Shown one piece after another: positions 1-8,881 of a stretch of DNA of 48,029 nt; position 1 is the stretch's first letter; each line of letters begins with the position of its first letter. Origin of the DNA: an uncultured Prevotellaceae bacterium (GTDB lineage Bacteria > Bacteroidota > Bacteroidia > Bacteroidales > Bacteroidaceae); NCBI GenBank assembly GCA_902761905.1, contig CACWMK010000042.1, positions 1-48,029 on the forward strand, read 5' to 3'. The notes beneath the pieces were generated by a model. It was not told the DNA's origin, ran no database searches, and worked only from the letters and a program-made list of their open reading frames with translations. The position numbers and the translations under genes were made by a program.

Positions 1-147
1 AGAGAGATAAGTCAACAAAATCAGTATAATAAACAGTAATTAACAAAACAGTAACAAATCAAGGCTCTGAGGGAGTCAACACTATACAGGGAAAGACAAG
101 AACTATCGTTCGCTCTACATTTACTTTGAATATACAGGTAGTGCATC

Positions 148-1125
148 ATGAGCGATTTGTTAGAAGAAATATTCACTCGTGCGGCTGCCTTTGAGACGGG
201 CGGTCGCCATATCGACTCCATCAAACTCGATATGATTACACGTCAGGTTGAGGTAAAGTTGACGGCTGTGCCAGGTAGCGAGTATTATGAAACAATTCTC
301 GCTCAGCAGCAAGATACCATCCAACAGGCACGTCAGGATCACGCCATCTGGACTAAGCGGCACGGTGGCGGTGTGACAGAAGAGGATTTGACGGAACGCG
401 TGGGACTGATGCTAAAAAGTCTGCTTGATACCAACTTCCTGCGTGATGACTATTACGAGATACCTAGGTCGAAACGCTCGAAAGCCAGAGAGGAGCTAGA
501 GCAGCAGGGATTGGAAGTAGACTGCATGAGCGAAGTGCAGATTCTGCGTTATGCCTTGCTGCGCGATATGGTTGATTTGCGTATGGGGCGCTTTGAGTTT
601 GACAACAAGGAGGCCATCGGTAACTATATGTACGAAAATCGCGATACCTACAGCCCTGCCCGTTATGGTCACTATTTTCGTTTTGAGACAACGCTTGGCC
701 TTATTTATCAAGACCTAGACCAGTTGAAGAAAGCCAATCGCGACCGTAAATTGGAGGAGTGTATGACTGGTATGCTGACCGACTTGCAGCCGCTACGCGA
801 GCATGTGGTGTCAGACTATTCTGATAAATACGTTGAGTTGTTGGACGCAATCCTGATGGTAGGCGATTTGCAGAAGAAACTAAAGATAGTTTCGCCAAAC
901 ACGTTCAAAGGTGGCTACAACCAGAAGTTGACGTGTAATCTTATGGGACTTTTGTGTAGTGAAGGTGTGTACGACGTGAATCCTAAGCAGGCCGATACGC
1001 TTATCTACACTGGTAAGACACATTATACGTACATTAATAACTATGCGAACTACGACTCTTCCGACTCTGAAATGACCCGCGAGGAAGTCAAAGCCATTAA
1101 GGAGCTAATAAAAAAGTACTCCTGA
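148..1125 (+). CDS. Hypothetical cytoplasmic protein (325 aa)
   Basis: I do not recognise this protein. The 325-residue product is strongly charged, with no signal peptide, membrane segment or Cys cluster. The middle (about residues 75-230) looks mainly helical, with many Glu, Arg, Asp and Leu, and could be an alpha-helical scaffold or regulator. The ATG start gives a clean frame to a TGA and is followed by a hairpin terminator. It lies upstream of an OB-fold-like protein, an antirepressor and a VirE-type primase-like protein, so it may belong to the same accessory module, but the terminator separates their transcripts. The function cannot be inferred from sequence alone. Confidence 0.7.
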   Translation: MSDLLEEIFTRAAAFETGGRHIDSIKLDMITRQVEVKLTAVPGSEYYETILAQQQDTIQQARQDHAIWTKRHGGGVTEEDLTERVGLMLKSLLDTNFLRDDYYEIPRSKRSKAREELEQQGLEVDCMSEVQILRYALLRDMVDLRMGRFEFDNKEAIGNYMYENRDTYSPARYGHYFRFETTLGLIYQDLDQLKKANRDRKLEECMTGMLTDLQPLREHVVSDYSDKYVELLDAILMVGDLQKKLKIVSPNTFKGGYNQKLTCNLMGLLCSEGVYDVNPKQADTLIYTGKTHYTYINNYANYDSSDSEMTREEVKAIKELIKKYS

Positions 1126-1164
1126 TTTTATTTTTCTTTATTTTGAGAAACGTAACTCGCTGAT

Positions 1165-1209
1165 AGTCAGCTGATAAATTATTAATATTTGTCAGCTGAC
1201 TTTTATTTT
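1165..1209 (+). terminator. Hairpin terminator after the 325-aa gene
   Basis: Arms AGTCAGCTGA (1165-1174) and TCAGCTGACT (1192-1201) pair over 10 bp across an AT-only loop, followed by a T-rich run. Each arm contains the self-palindrome TCAGCTGA, so the site could also bind a protein. Confidence 0.6.
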
Positions 1210-1231
1210 TTTACACTCTTTTTACTTGTCG

Positions 1232-1239
1232 TACCTTTG
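1232..1239 (+). promoter_or_regulatory. Bacteroidota -7 element (TACCTTTG) with long 5' leader
   Basis: TACCTTTG matches the TAnnTTTG consensus; no clean TTTG -33 box is visible upstream. The leader to the ATG at 1375 is about 130 nt. It holds two small hairpins: GCAA/TTGC around 1245-1261, and CTCGG/CCGAG at 1294-1307. The long structured leader suggests post-transcriptional control of the small OB-fold-like gene. Confidence 0.7.
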
Positions 1240-1374
1240 CACTCGCAATCAGTTGGTTGCGGGGATCTTTGACATGCTGACACAAAGGACACACTCGGAA
1301 GGCCGAGAAGAAATATGATTTTCGCGTATACATACACGCACGTATGCAAACGCATGTACATTAAACAAATCACA

Positions 1375-1650
1375 ATGGAAACAAAAATCCTAAGAGTAGT
1401 GCGCCAAGGCGAGGCCTTCAGCGTACAATCAGCAAAAGCTGAGGCTGGTCAGATTCAGAAGTGCAACATTGTGCTGAAGGAACTGGGCGGCAAGTTTGAA
1501 AACGAGTATGTGTGCGCCATGCTGGGCAATCTGGCGGCGTGCAGGTTCTACGAAGGTGATGTGGTAGCAGCCACACTTCGTTTCTCTACGCACGAGTATC
1601 AGGGACAAGTGTTCCAAGAGATACTTGCAACGGATATCGTGAAGATTTAA
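1375..1650 (+). CDS. Small OB-fold-like protein, possibly ssDNA-binding
   Basis: A 91-residue beta-rich protein. The central pattern (IVLKELG, then VCAMLGNLA, then GDVVAATLRF, then EYQGQVFQEI) resembles small SSB/DUF3127-like OB-fold proteins of Bacteroidota mobile elements. This is a fold-level impression, not a family match. The ATG at 1375 is chosen because translation from an upstream in-frame ATG at 1315 would read through repeated GTATAC/ACGTATG-type leader sequence. Its neighbours are an antirepressor and a primase-like protein, which fits a DNA replication role. Confidence 0.55.
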   Translation: METKILRVVRQGEAFSVQSAKAEAGQIQKCNIVLKELGGKFENEYVCAMLGNLAACRFYEGDVVAATLRFSTHEYQGQVFQEILATDIVKI

Positions 1651-1666
1651 ACATTATTCTCCTCCT

Positions 1667-1747
1667 GTGTCATCTCGACTAAGCGTAGCGCATGGAGAGA
1701 TCTCATGATCTCTGTAAGAGATGTCTCGACTACGCTCGACATGACAA
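1667..1747. repeat. Palindromic interspersed repeat, copy 1
   Basis: About 80 bp, beginning TGTCATCTCGAC and ending GTCGACATGACA-like (TCGACATGACA), so the ends are near-perfect inverted repeats. Inside are AAGCGTAGCGCATGGAGAGA and a short hairpin around AGAGATCTC/GATCTCT. Two more copies lie at 3092-3171 and 4948-5005. It resembles REP/MITE-type elements; no transposase is nearby. Confidence 0.85.
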
Positions 1748-1791
1748 AAGGAGTGGGGTAAAACAACAACCATGAGTTGAAGCAGAGGAAG

Positions 1792-1822
1792 TCTTCACGT
1801 GAAGATGGCCATCGGATTTCCG
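1792..1822. promoter_or_regulatory. Chain of three palindromes upstream of the antirepressor
   Basis: Three perfect palindromes overlap end to end: TCTTCACGTGAAGA (1792-1805), GATGGCCATC (1804-1813) and CGGATTTCCG (1813-1822). They end about 30 nt before the antirepressor start codon. This suggests an operator cluster, possibly autoregulatory. No standard -7 box is visible between them and the gene. Confidence 0.4.
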
Positions 1823-1854
1823 AATACTTCTTCTCGCTTAAACAACTCAAAATT

Positions 1855-2553
1855 ATGAATACAGCAATTCAGATTTTTACTAGTGAAGTTTTCGGCGAGA
1901 TTCGTACTTGCCAAGTTAATAATCAGATAATGTTCGTGGGCAAGGATGTTGCCATGGCATTGGGTTACAGCAATACCCGCGATGCCCTAAGCAAGCATGT
2001 GGACGCTGAGGATAAGGGCACCGTCGCGATTCGCGACACTGCCTATGAAACCCGCGTAACACTCATCAACGAGTCAGGACTCTACGCTCTGACTCTCTCT
2101 TCCAAGTTGCCACAAGCTAAGGCTTTTAAGCGTTGGGTAACCAGCGAGGTACTGCCACAGATTCGCAAGACGGGTGGTTACATCCCAACTCGCGATGCCA
2201 GCGGCCGCGAACTTAGCGGCAAGGAGATTATAGAACGTGCTGACGCCATCGTAGGTCGCACGCTGAAGTTTCTGAACGAGCCTGCCGAGGATACGTTGAC
2301 CGCCACGCAGGTGGCTAAGACGTTCAACATGACCACGTTCGACTTCAATGCAGTGCTGCGCGACATGGGCATACAGTACCGCCGCCACGGCCGCTGGAAC
2401 CTGAGCGACGATCTGCAGGGGCGCGGCTACACCGCCGAGCGCACTCACGTAAGCTACTCGCTGAAGGGCGAGAAGAAGGTCAAGGTCTACATGACGTGGA
2501 CAATGGCCGGCCTGCACTATCTTAATTCTAAACTTGGTTATCCTAATTTCTAA
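1855..2553 (+). CDS. Phage-type antirepressor (Bro-N + KilAC)
   Basis: A 232-residue protein with the two-domain layout of phage antirepressors. The N-terminal Bro-N domain (about residues 10-110) includes the FVGKDVAMALGY core and the LYALTLSSKLPQAKAFKRWV region. The C-terminal KilAC/ANT domain (about 125-230) includes LTATQVAKTFNM, a helix-turn-helix-like stretch, and ends with WTMAGLHYLNSKL. Such proteins bind DNA or repressors to control lytic or mobile-element genes. The start at 1855 is preferred over an in-frame ATG at 1777, which would translate repeat-flanking sequence. Only 6 nt separate it from the primase-like gene, so the two probably form an operon. With no phage structural genes nearby, this looks like part of a small mobile replication module or a prophage remnant. 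Confidence 0.85.
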   Translation: MNTAIQIFTSEVFGEIRTCQVNNQIMFVGKDVAMALGYSNTRDALSKHVDAEDKGTVAIRDTAYETRVTLINESGLYALTLSSKLPQAKAFKRWVTSEVLPQIRKTGGYIPTRDASGRELSGKEIIERADAIVGRTLKFLNEPAEDTLTATQVAKTFNMTTFDFNAVLRDMGIQYRRHGRWNLSDDLQGRGYTAERTHVSYSLKGEKKVKVYMTWTMAGLHYLNSKLGYPNF

Positions 2554-2559
2554 ACGACT

Positions 2560-4914
2560 ATGAGTGTACACATTATTTATTACAAGGATGGGGCAAAGAT
2601 GATGCGCCCCATCCACACGCGAGAGGAGTATATGCAGTTGCGTAATAGCGGCGAACAGAAGCAGTTGGTGCAGCGTATTCATGGTGGCGAGAATGGCTTG
2701 AAACACAAGCTGCTACAGATGAACTACAGCTGCCTGCCTAACGATGATGGCACCTTGAAGGGAAGTTCCCGCATGAGCACCACCGTAGGCATGGATATCG
2801 ACCATCTATCGCCCGAGGAGATGCCCGCCGTGCGCGACCGCATACTAGCCAAGAAGGATGAACTGGGGCTTGGAATGCTAGAAGAGAGCGCCCGTGGGTG
2901 GGGCTACCACCTAGTCTTCGCCCGCCGCCCAGACCTTTCGCAAGAAGGGAACCTTAAGTGGGCCTCTGACCTGCTAAACGTCGCTTTCGACAAACAGGCC
3001 AAGGACATCACAAGGGTGTTCTTCACGACATCCGCCGACCAGCTGATCTACCTCGATGACAGCATCTTTGAGATTGAAGAGGCGCCCACATTGTCATCTC
3101 GACTAAGCGAAGCGCATGGAGAGATCTCACGATCTCCTTTAGGAGATGTCTCGACTACGCTCGACATGACAGGCGGGGGAAATAAAACCTTCCCGAAGAC
3201 CTATCACGGGATACCATTCGAGCGGATACTGGCGAAGTACTGGGAGGTGAACAACCAAGGTTACGAACCAACCGAGGGCGACCGCGATACGTTGACTTAT
3301 CAGTTGGCCTGCGATCTGCGCCACATCTGCGGTAAAAACGCCGACTGGCTTGACCAAGTGATACCCTGCTACGACGGCTTTAAACCAGAAGAGAAGCGCG
3401 AAAAGATTAAGAACGCGCTGAGTTCGGAATATAACGGATTTCCCCAGCGCCTGCGCAATACGCTGAATGCTCTACAGACCCACCCCCAGCTCCTCCCTGA
3501 ATGGAGGGGAGTAGATAGTCTTAAAAGTGACGACTCCGCCCCTGCAGGGGAGGCCGGGAGGGGGCTCCCCGTCAAGAAGATGCCGCAGGGTATAAAGGAC
3601 TCCATCGACGCTGTCGGCCCCGATCTGGCCATGCCGGTGATTACCGCCATCTGCCCATGTATCGGCACGCTGGCTACGGGTGTTTCGCTCGATGTTCACG
3701 GCACTAAGCACGGACTGAATCTTATCTCTTATATTGCAGGTGATTTCGCATCGGGCAAGGGCGGTATCGACCCTGTGGTTGAGGCCTGGATGAGCGAGCT
3801 GTCGGCACTCGACAAGATGTACCAGCAGCAGGAGGACGAGTGGCGCGCCAAGAAGCGAGCTGCCAAGAATCAGAAGAATCAGCCCGAGGAGCCAAAGCTA
3901 CCCGTGCGCTGTCTGACACTGAACAATACCGTAGCCAATCTGGCCGAGCGACTGGCCAACACCGAGGGTAAGCACGGTTTTTCGTTCACCCCCGAGGCCG
4001 ATACGGTGGCACAGAAGTGGAAATCAACTATGAGCGACTTTTCGGTGATGCTACGTCAGAGCTACGATGGCAGTAAGTACGAGCGCGAGGCACGTAGCGC
4101 CGATGCGGTGAACGTGCATATCGAGCATCTATTGTGGAACGTATGCATGTGCGGCACACCCGATGCGCTGTATCGCGTGGTGAACAATTACACCGACGGA
4201 TTTCAGAGTCGTATCGCCGTAGCCCGCACTCCCGACAACACGTTTGCACCGCTTGAGGATAAGCCCTACGTGCTGACCGACCGTCAGCGCGATCGCATAC
4301 AGCAGATAGCCCATCTGCTACCGCTGATGTACGGCGAGGTGGTACTGCCCAAGCTAGAGGCAAAGGGTAGGGAATGGGTGGAGCGTATCCGCGTGGAGAC
4401 GATGAAGAACGACGACCGCACCCGTGCCCGTCAGCGCTTCCGCGTGTGTGTAACGGCCCAGCGAATGGTGTGCTGCCTGATGCTGTGCAAGGTGTGCGAG
4501 GGGTTGATTCAGAAGCACGGATTGACCGGTGCTGAGGCTAAGCTGAAGCAGCAGCCCGGCCTGTGGAAGGAACTGCTGCTGAAAGCGCAGACGCCAACTA
4601 TGCTGGAGGCTTACGACGTGATAGCCGACTCGCTGCTGGAGAATGCCCTCTACTTCTTCCGCGACCGCATAGAGAACGCTTTCCATAGTCGCGACTATGT
4701 TAGCGGGCAGTATGGCGAGCGCCAGAAGCGCGGCAAGAACGACTCTATCTTTGAGCGGCTGGACATCCAGTTTACGTTTGAGCAGGCTATGCAGCACTCG
4801 GTAGCGGTGAAAGGTGCCAATGTGAACCATAACACCGTTCGCCAGATGCTGAAAAACTGGCGCAAGCAGGGGCTGGTGGTGCAGACCGAAAATGGTAGTT
4901 ATAGGAAGAAGTGA
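2560..4914 (+). CDS. VirE/BT4734-type primase-like P-loop protein carrying two in-frame repeats
   Basis: A 784-residue protein. The N-terminal VirE-N/BT4734-like domain (about residues 40-170) carries MDIDHL (Asp79, Asp81) and WGYHLVF (His117), a pattern compatible with an archaeo-eukaryotic primase-type D-x-D...H site. A linker leads to a middle domain starting near TYHGIPFERI (about 213). A P-loop-like GDFASGKGG lies near 394-402 within a DUF3987-type ATPase region. The C-terminus ends in a winged-helix-like segment (VNHNTVRQMLKNWRKQGLV). Such proteins are common in Bacteroidota mobile elements and are thought to act in replication. Unusually, residues about 178-204 and 308-336 are encoded by two different palindromic repeats (3092-3171, 3483-3566), both keeping the frame open and both in linkers. 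It is translated after the antirepressor. Confidence 0.8.
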   Translation: MSVHIIYYKDGAKMMRPIHTREEYMQLRNSGEQKQLVQRIHGGENGLKHKLLQMNYSCLPNDDGTLKGSSRMSTTVGMDIDHLSPEEMPAVRDRILAKKDELGLGMLEESARGWGYHLVFARRPDLSQEGNLKWASDLLNVAFDKQAKDITRVFFTTSADQLIYLDDSIFEIEEAPTLSSRLSEAHGEISRSPLGDVSTTLDMTGGGNKTFPKTYHGIPFERILAKYWEVNNQGYEPTEGDRDTLTYQLACDLRHICGKNADWLDQVIPCYDGFKPEEKREKIKNALSSEYNGFPQRLRNTLNALQTHPQLLPEWRGVDSLKSDDSAPAGEAGRGLPVKKMPQGIKDSIDAVGPDLAMPVITAICPCIGTLATGVSLDVHGTKHGLNLISYIAGDFASGKGGIDPVVEAWMSELSALDKMYQQQEDEWRAKKRAAKNQKNQPEEPKLPVRCLTLNNTVANLAERLANTEGKHGFSFTPEADTVAQKWKSTMSDFSVMLRQSYDGSKYEREARSADAVNVHIEHLLWNVCMCGTPDALYRVVNNYTDGFQSRIAVARTPDNTFAPLEDKPYVLTDRQRDRIQQIAHLLPLMYGEVVLPKLEAKGREWVERIRVETMKNDDRTRARQRFRVCVTAQRMVCCLMLCKVCEGLIQKHGLTGAEAKLKQQPGLWKELLLKAQTPTMLEAYDVIADSLLENALYFFRDRIENAFHSRDYVSGQYGERQKRGKNDSIFERLDIQFTFEQAMQHSVAVKGANVNHNTVRQMLKNWRKQGLVVQTENGSYRKK
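3092..3171. repeat. Palindromic interspersed repeat, copy 2 (inside a coding frame)
   Basis: Same family and orientation as copy 1, starting TGTCATCTCGACTAAGCG and ending TCGACATGACA. It is 80 bp and lies wholly within the VirE-type gene. The frame stays open and adds about 27 residues (LSSRLSEAHGEI onward) in the linker after the primase-like domain. Confidence 0.9.
3483..3566. repeat. GC-rich palindromic repeat (inside a coding frame)
   Basis: A second, unrelated repeat type. It starts CCCCCAGCTCCTCCCTGAAT and ends GGCCGGGAGGGGGCT, with inner hairpins CTCC/GGAG and CCCCTGCAGGGG. It encodes about 29 residues (QLLPEWRGVDSLKSDD onward) between two domains of the VirE-type protein. Similar CCTCCC...GGGAGG elements occur between genes in many Bacteroidota; only one copy is in this window. 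Confidence 0.8.
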
Positions 4915-4947
4915 TAATTCCTCCTGTCATCTCGAGCCCCCTCCTTC

Positions 4948-5005
4948 TGTCATCTCGAGCGTAGTCGAGAGATCTCTCCATGCGCTACGCTTAGTCGAGA
5001 TGACA
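4948..5005. repeat. Palindromic interspersed repeat, copy 3 (inverted, shorter)
   Basis: Reverse orientation to copies 1 and 2. It reads TGTCATCTCGAGCGTAGTCG and ends TTAGTCGAGATGACA, giving a near-perfect 58-bp palindrome without the inner 20-odd bp of the longer copies. An extra isolated end (TGTCATCTCGAG) lies just upstream at about 4925-4936. Confidence 0.85.
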
Positions 5006-5012
5006 AAGGGGT

Positions 5013-5040
5013 GGTCATTTGGTCATGGTCATTTGGTCAT
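5013..5040. repeat. Tandem GGTCATTTGGTCAT x2 before a start codon
   Basis: Two exact 14-bp units (5013-5026, 5027-5040), each made of two 7-bp-like halves. The array ends 10 nt before the ATG at 5051. It belongs to the same class as the short tandem arrays at 8850, 19348, 20457 and 21592. Confidence 0.8.
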
Positions 5041-5050
5041 TTTTAATATT

Positions 5051-5431
5051 ATGAACGTAGAAAACAATCAAGAATGCTTTGTGCAGCTCTGGCGCAGACT
5101 GGAGCGCACAAGGCGCCTCCTCGGAGGTCAGTATCGTCGCTTCTGCATTAGAAGCGTATTGAAGTTGTGGTTTGGTGGTGAGGCCACCGATGATTTTATC
5201 TGGGAGGTGTGTCACCTGTGCGAGCTGGAAGGCTGGAACGAGTTGCCTCTGCCCAGTCTCTATCCGCGCAAGCATCGCGAACTCTTGCGTGCTATCGTAG
5301 CCGTACGTACGGGCATCAGCTTTTGGAAAATAAATCTGAAAGCCCTCGACGCGGCTTACAGCATAGCATTTCCTAACAGTACACCTATTAATGTAAACAA
5401 AAAGAAGATAGGGGGTGCGCCCGACGGATAA
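5051..5431 (+). CDS. Hypothetical small basic protein (126 aa)
   Basis: Not recognised. A 126-residue Arg/Lys/Leu-rich protein without signal peptide or membrane helix. It has paired Cys/Trp-containing segments (WEVCHLCELEGWNELP) and a Lys-rich tail. The start at 5051 is chosen because the longer frame would translate the palindromic repeat and the GGTCAT tandem array. Its place directly after the VirE-type gene suggests it belongs to the same accessory module. The function is unknown. Confidence 0.6.
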   Translation: MNVENNQECFVQLWRRLERTRRLLGGQYRRFCIRSVLKLWFGGEATDDFIWEVCHLCELEGWNELPLPSLYPRKHRELLRAIVAVRTGISFWKINLKALDAAYSIAFPNSTPINVNKKKIGGAPDG

Positions 5432-5498
5432 TCGGCTCGAACGAAGTTCAAGGTAGCGTTTATTAACGCCTAAAAAGTGAATATTTTTTGAATTTTTC

Positions 5499-5529
5499 TT
5501 GCGGGAATGAAAAATATTGCTTACCTTTG
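5499..5529 (+). promoter_or_regulatory. Promoter of the susC/susD pair
   Basis: TTG at 5499-5501, a 20-nt spacer, then TACCTTTG at 5522-5529. The ATG of the original susC frame is at 5608, giving an AT-rich leader of about 70 nt. Confidence 0.75.
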
Positions 5530-5607
5530 CACCCCAATTCGTGAGGAATGATTGATTTAGTTCGTTTACAATTACTAATATTTTATATATAAAATTTGTA
5601 TTTTTAC

Positions 5608-8600
5608 ATGAAAAGACTCAGTATGATGTTGGCTGGGCTATTCCTTAGTGTTGGAATATCGCTGGCACAAACAAAGGTTACTGGTACCGTGGTGAGTTAT
5701 GAGGATAACGAGCCAATTATCGGAGCTACAATCCAGGTAGTTGGAAATGCAAAACTTCACCCTCGACGTTCCTGAGGGCATGAAGACTCTGCGTATTACC
5801 TATGTAGGCATGGAGCCTCTTGAGGTAGCTGTTAGCACAAAAACTCTAAAGATTCAGTTGCGTAGCGATGTACACACCCTCGATGAGGTGGTGGTTGTGG
5901 CTTATGGTACACAGAAGAAGACTTCGCTCACCGGTTCCATTCAGGAGGTGAAGAGCGAGGCCATCGAGTTGCGCCCTACATCTTCGGTTGCTTCGGCTCT
6001 GGAAGGAACAGTTACAGGTGTACGTGTAAACAGTAGCGTAGGTGCTCCTGGTCAGGATCCCTCTATCCGCATACGTGGTGTGGGAACTGTGAATGGTAAC
6101 ACTAACCCACTGTACATACTTGATGGTGTGCCATATAGCGGTAACATCAGCGACCTGAACCCTCAGGACATCGAGAGCATGTCGGTACTTAAGGATGCTG
6201 CTTCGGCTGCTCTGTATGGTAACCGCGCCTCGAACGGTGTTATTCTGATTACCACCAAGAAGGGTAAGCAGGGTAAGCTGAACGTGAACCTGGACATAAA
6301 GCAGGGTACATACAGCCGCGGTATAGCTGAGTACGATCGTCTGGATGCCCGCCAGTGGATGGAGGCCCAGTGGCTGAACATGAAGAACAATCAGATGACC
6401 GCAGGTGCAAGCGCTGCTGCCGCTGGTGCATACGCATCGGAGCACCTGATAGAGGACCGCGTGCTGCTGAACATATTCAACAAGGCCGACAACGCTCTGT
6501 TTGATGCCAATGGCAAGATGGTGAGCGACGCACAGATGCTGGGTACATACGGCGAGGACCTGGACTGGTACGACCAGACCATACGTAGCGGTTATCGTCA
6601 GGAGTACAACTTCAACGCCAACGGCGCCAGCGAGAAGAGCGACTATCTGATTTCGCTGGGATATCTTGACGAGCAGGGTTATCTGAAGACTTCGGGATTC
6701 AACCGTCTGTCGGCCCGTCTGTCGACCAATATCAATCCTACTCCTTGGTTCAAGGCTGGACTGAATATCAATGCCACTCATCAGAACTTCGATTCAAGCT
6801 ATGGCACTGGTAACACCAACAACAACCCATTTAACTACTGTCGCAAGATTTCGCCTGTTTACCCCGTGCACACTCACGATGTGAACACAGGTGAGTATCT
6901 GCTGGACAAGCAGGGCTATCGCCAGTACGACAGCGGTTCGTATACCGACGCTAACGGACAGGTGATCGTTACCCGCAACCAGTATGCCGACCGCCACGTG
7001 ATTTGGGAGAACGAACTGAACCAGGACAAGACTATCCGCAACACAGTGAACGGTATAGCTTACATGAACATCATGCTGCCATACAACTTCACATTCACAC
7101 TGAAGGGTAACCTGAACCTTCGCAACAACGAGGAGAGCATCTACGAGAGCTCGGTAATCGGCGACGGTAAGGGTAACAACGGTCGTGGACGTCGTCGCGA
7201 CTACCGATACAAGAACTACGCATTCCAGCAGCAGCTGCACTGGAACCACGAGTATGGTGTACACTCTATCGACGCCCTGCTGGCGCACGAGAACTACGAC
7301 TATACCGTGAACGAGCTCTATGTGACTAAGAACATTGAGATTGAGCCAGGACTTAACAACCTGATAAACTTTGCTGAGCCTGTGACATCGCAGGACTACA
7401 GCGAGACTTATCATACTGAGTCATATCTGGGCCGCGTACGCTATGGCTACGACAGCCGATACAACATAGAATTCTCATTCCGTCGCGACGGTTCATCACG
7501 ATTCTCGAAGAGTGCCCGTTGGGGTAACTTCTGGAGTACTGGTGCCAGCTGGGTAATCAGCAACGAGAAGTGGATGAAGGAGTACAACTGGGTGAACTTC
7601 CTGAAACTGCGCGCCGACTATGGTGAGGTGGGTAACGACTCGGGGTCGGGTCTGTATGGCTACATGGCCCTGTATAACCCCACCATCAACGACCGCAAGG
7701 GTGCATTCTACAACGCACAGCTGCCCAACGAGGACCTGAAGTGGGAGACCGGACAGTCGTGGGGCGTAGCACTCGAGGGACGCCTGTTCAACAAGCTGAA
7801 CTTCAACATCGAGTACTTCGATAAGCGTAACAAGGACCTGATATTCGACGTGTACAACCCACTGTCGGCTGGTGCCACAAGCACTACTGTGGCTGAGAGC
7901 GTGATCACCAAGAACCTGGGTACAATATCTAACCACGGTATTGAGATTTCGGCCGATATGGACGTGCTGAAGACCAAGGACTGGAAGGTGAACGTGGGTG
8001 CCAGCTTCACCATGGAGCGCAACAAGATTACCAAACTGCCCGAGCAGAACAAGGGTGGTATCATCGATGGTACCAAGAAGATTGTTGAGGGCATGGACCG
8101 CTATCAGTTCTACACCTACACATGGGAGGGTATCAACACCAAGAACGGTTTCTCGCTGTATAAGTTCAACGACGACGAATATTACTTCACCATGGACGGT
8201 ACTACCTATGGTAACACCGCTGGTAAGCAGATTAAGGGCAACGAGCTGAATGCCGTAGTGGTAATCGACGGTACACCTTACTCATATATGACAACCTATG
8301 GTAAGCGCGAGTTCCAGGGTTCGGCTCTGCCTTCGTGCTTCGGTAGCTTCAACTTCAGCGTTAGCTACAAGGACTTCACTCTGTTCACACTGTTAACCTA
8401 TCAGCTGGGTGGCAAGATTATGGACAGCAACTATCAGACACTGATGACATCAAGCGGCACACCAACATCGCTGCACAAGGACGTGCTGAAGGGTTGGACC
8501 AGCGAGCAGGCTACCGACTACGATGCTATCGACCCCAACGGAGTGCCCATGCTGAGCGACGTGCCTACTCTAGTTACTGGTATGGAGGCCGATCTGAACA

Positions 8601-8851
8601 GCACTTCTTCGCGTTGGCTCACTAGCGCCAGCTATCTGATGCTGAAGAACGTAAACCTGTCGTACCGTCTGCCTAAGGACCTGGTGCGCAAGGCTGGACT
8701 GGAGAACGTGATGCTGACACTGACCTGCGAGAACCTGTACACACTGACAGCTCGCAAGGGTATGAGTCCACAGATGTCGTTCAACGGCACTCAGTCGGCT
8801 ACGTTAGTAACACCACGCGTATTCTCGGCTGGAGTGAATGTTAAGTTTTAA
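5608..8851 (+). pseudogene. SusC-like TonB-dependent transporter, frameshifted near the N-terminus
   Basis: The gene starts at 5608 with a signal peptide (MKRLSMMLAGLFLSVGISLA) and the beginning of a carboxypeptidase-regulatory-like domain (VTGTVVSYEDNEPIIGATIQ). That frame ends at a TGA at about 5773. Everything else continues in the next frame from about 5745: NFTLDVPEG, the SusC signature DEVVVVAYGTQKK, the plug (IRIRGVGTVNGNTNPLYILD) and a full beta-barrel ending in NVKF. Between VVG and NFTLDVP about 12 expected residues (the usual T..G..TD.DG segment) are missing, so a deletion of about 35-38 nt likely caused the shift. The downstream frame alone (about 1036 aa from a TTG at 5741) lacks a signal peptide and could not reach the outer membrane. 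Either a recent mutation or an assembly error. SusC proteins import glycans or peptides with a SusD partner, which follows. Confidence 0.85.
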
Positions 8852-8877
8852 TTGATAATTGATAGTTGACAATTGAT
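8850..8877. repeat. Heptamer array between susC and susD
   Basis: Four 7-bp units AATTGAT, AATTGAT, AGTTGAC, AATTGAT, starting on the last two bases of the susC stop and ending 4 nt before the susD ATG at 8882. Confidence 0.85.
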
Positions 8878-8881
8878 AATT

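Noticed and set aside
4892-5050. N-terminal 53-residue extension of the protein starting at 5051
   Set aside because: It would translate the palindromic repeat copy 3 and the GGTCAT tandem array.
5741-5751. TTG start for susC giving a 1036-aa protein
   Set aside because: It would lack a signal peptide and the start of the first domain, both of which are present in another frame from 5608; a frameshift explains this better.
5846-6781. Long minus-strand open frames opposite susC, A2M, ftsH and others
   Set aside because: They are shadows of strong coding frames with biased codon use; none has family motifs.
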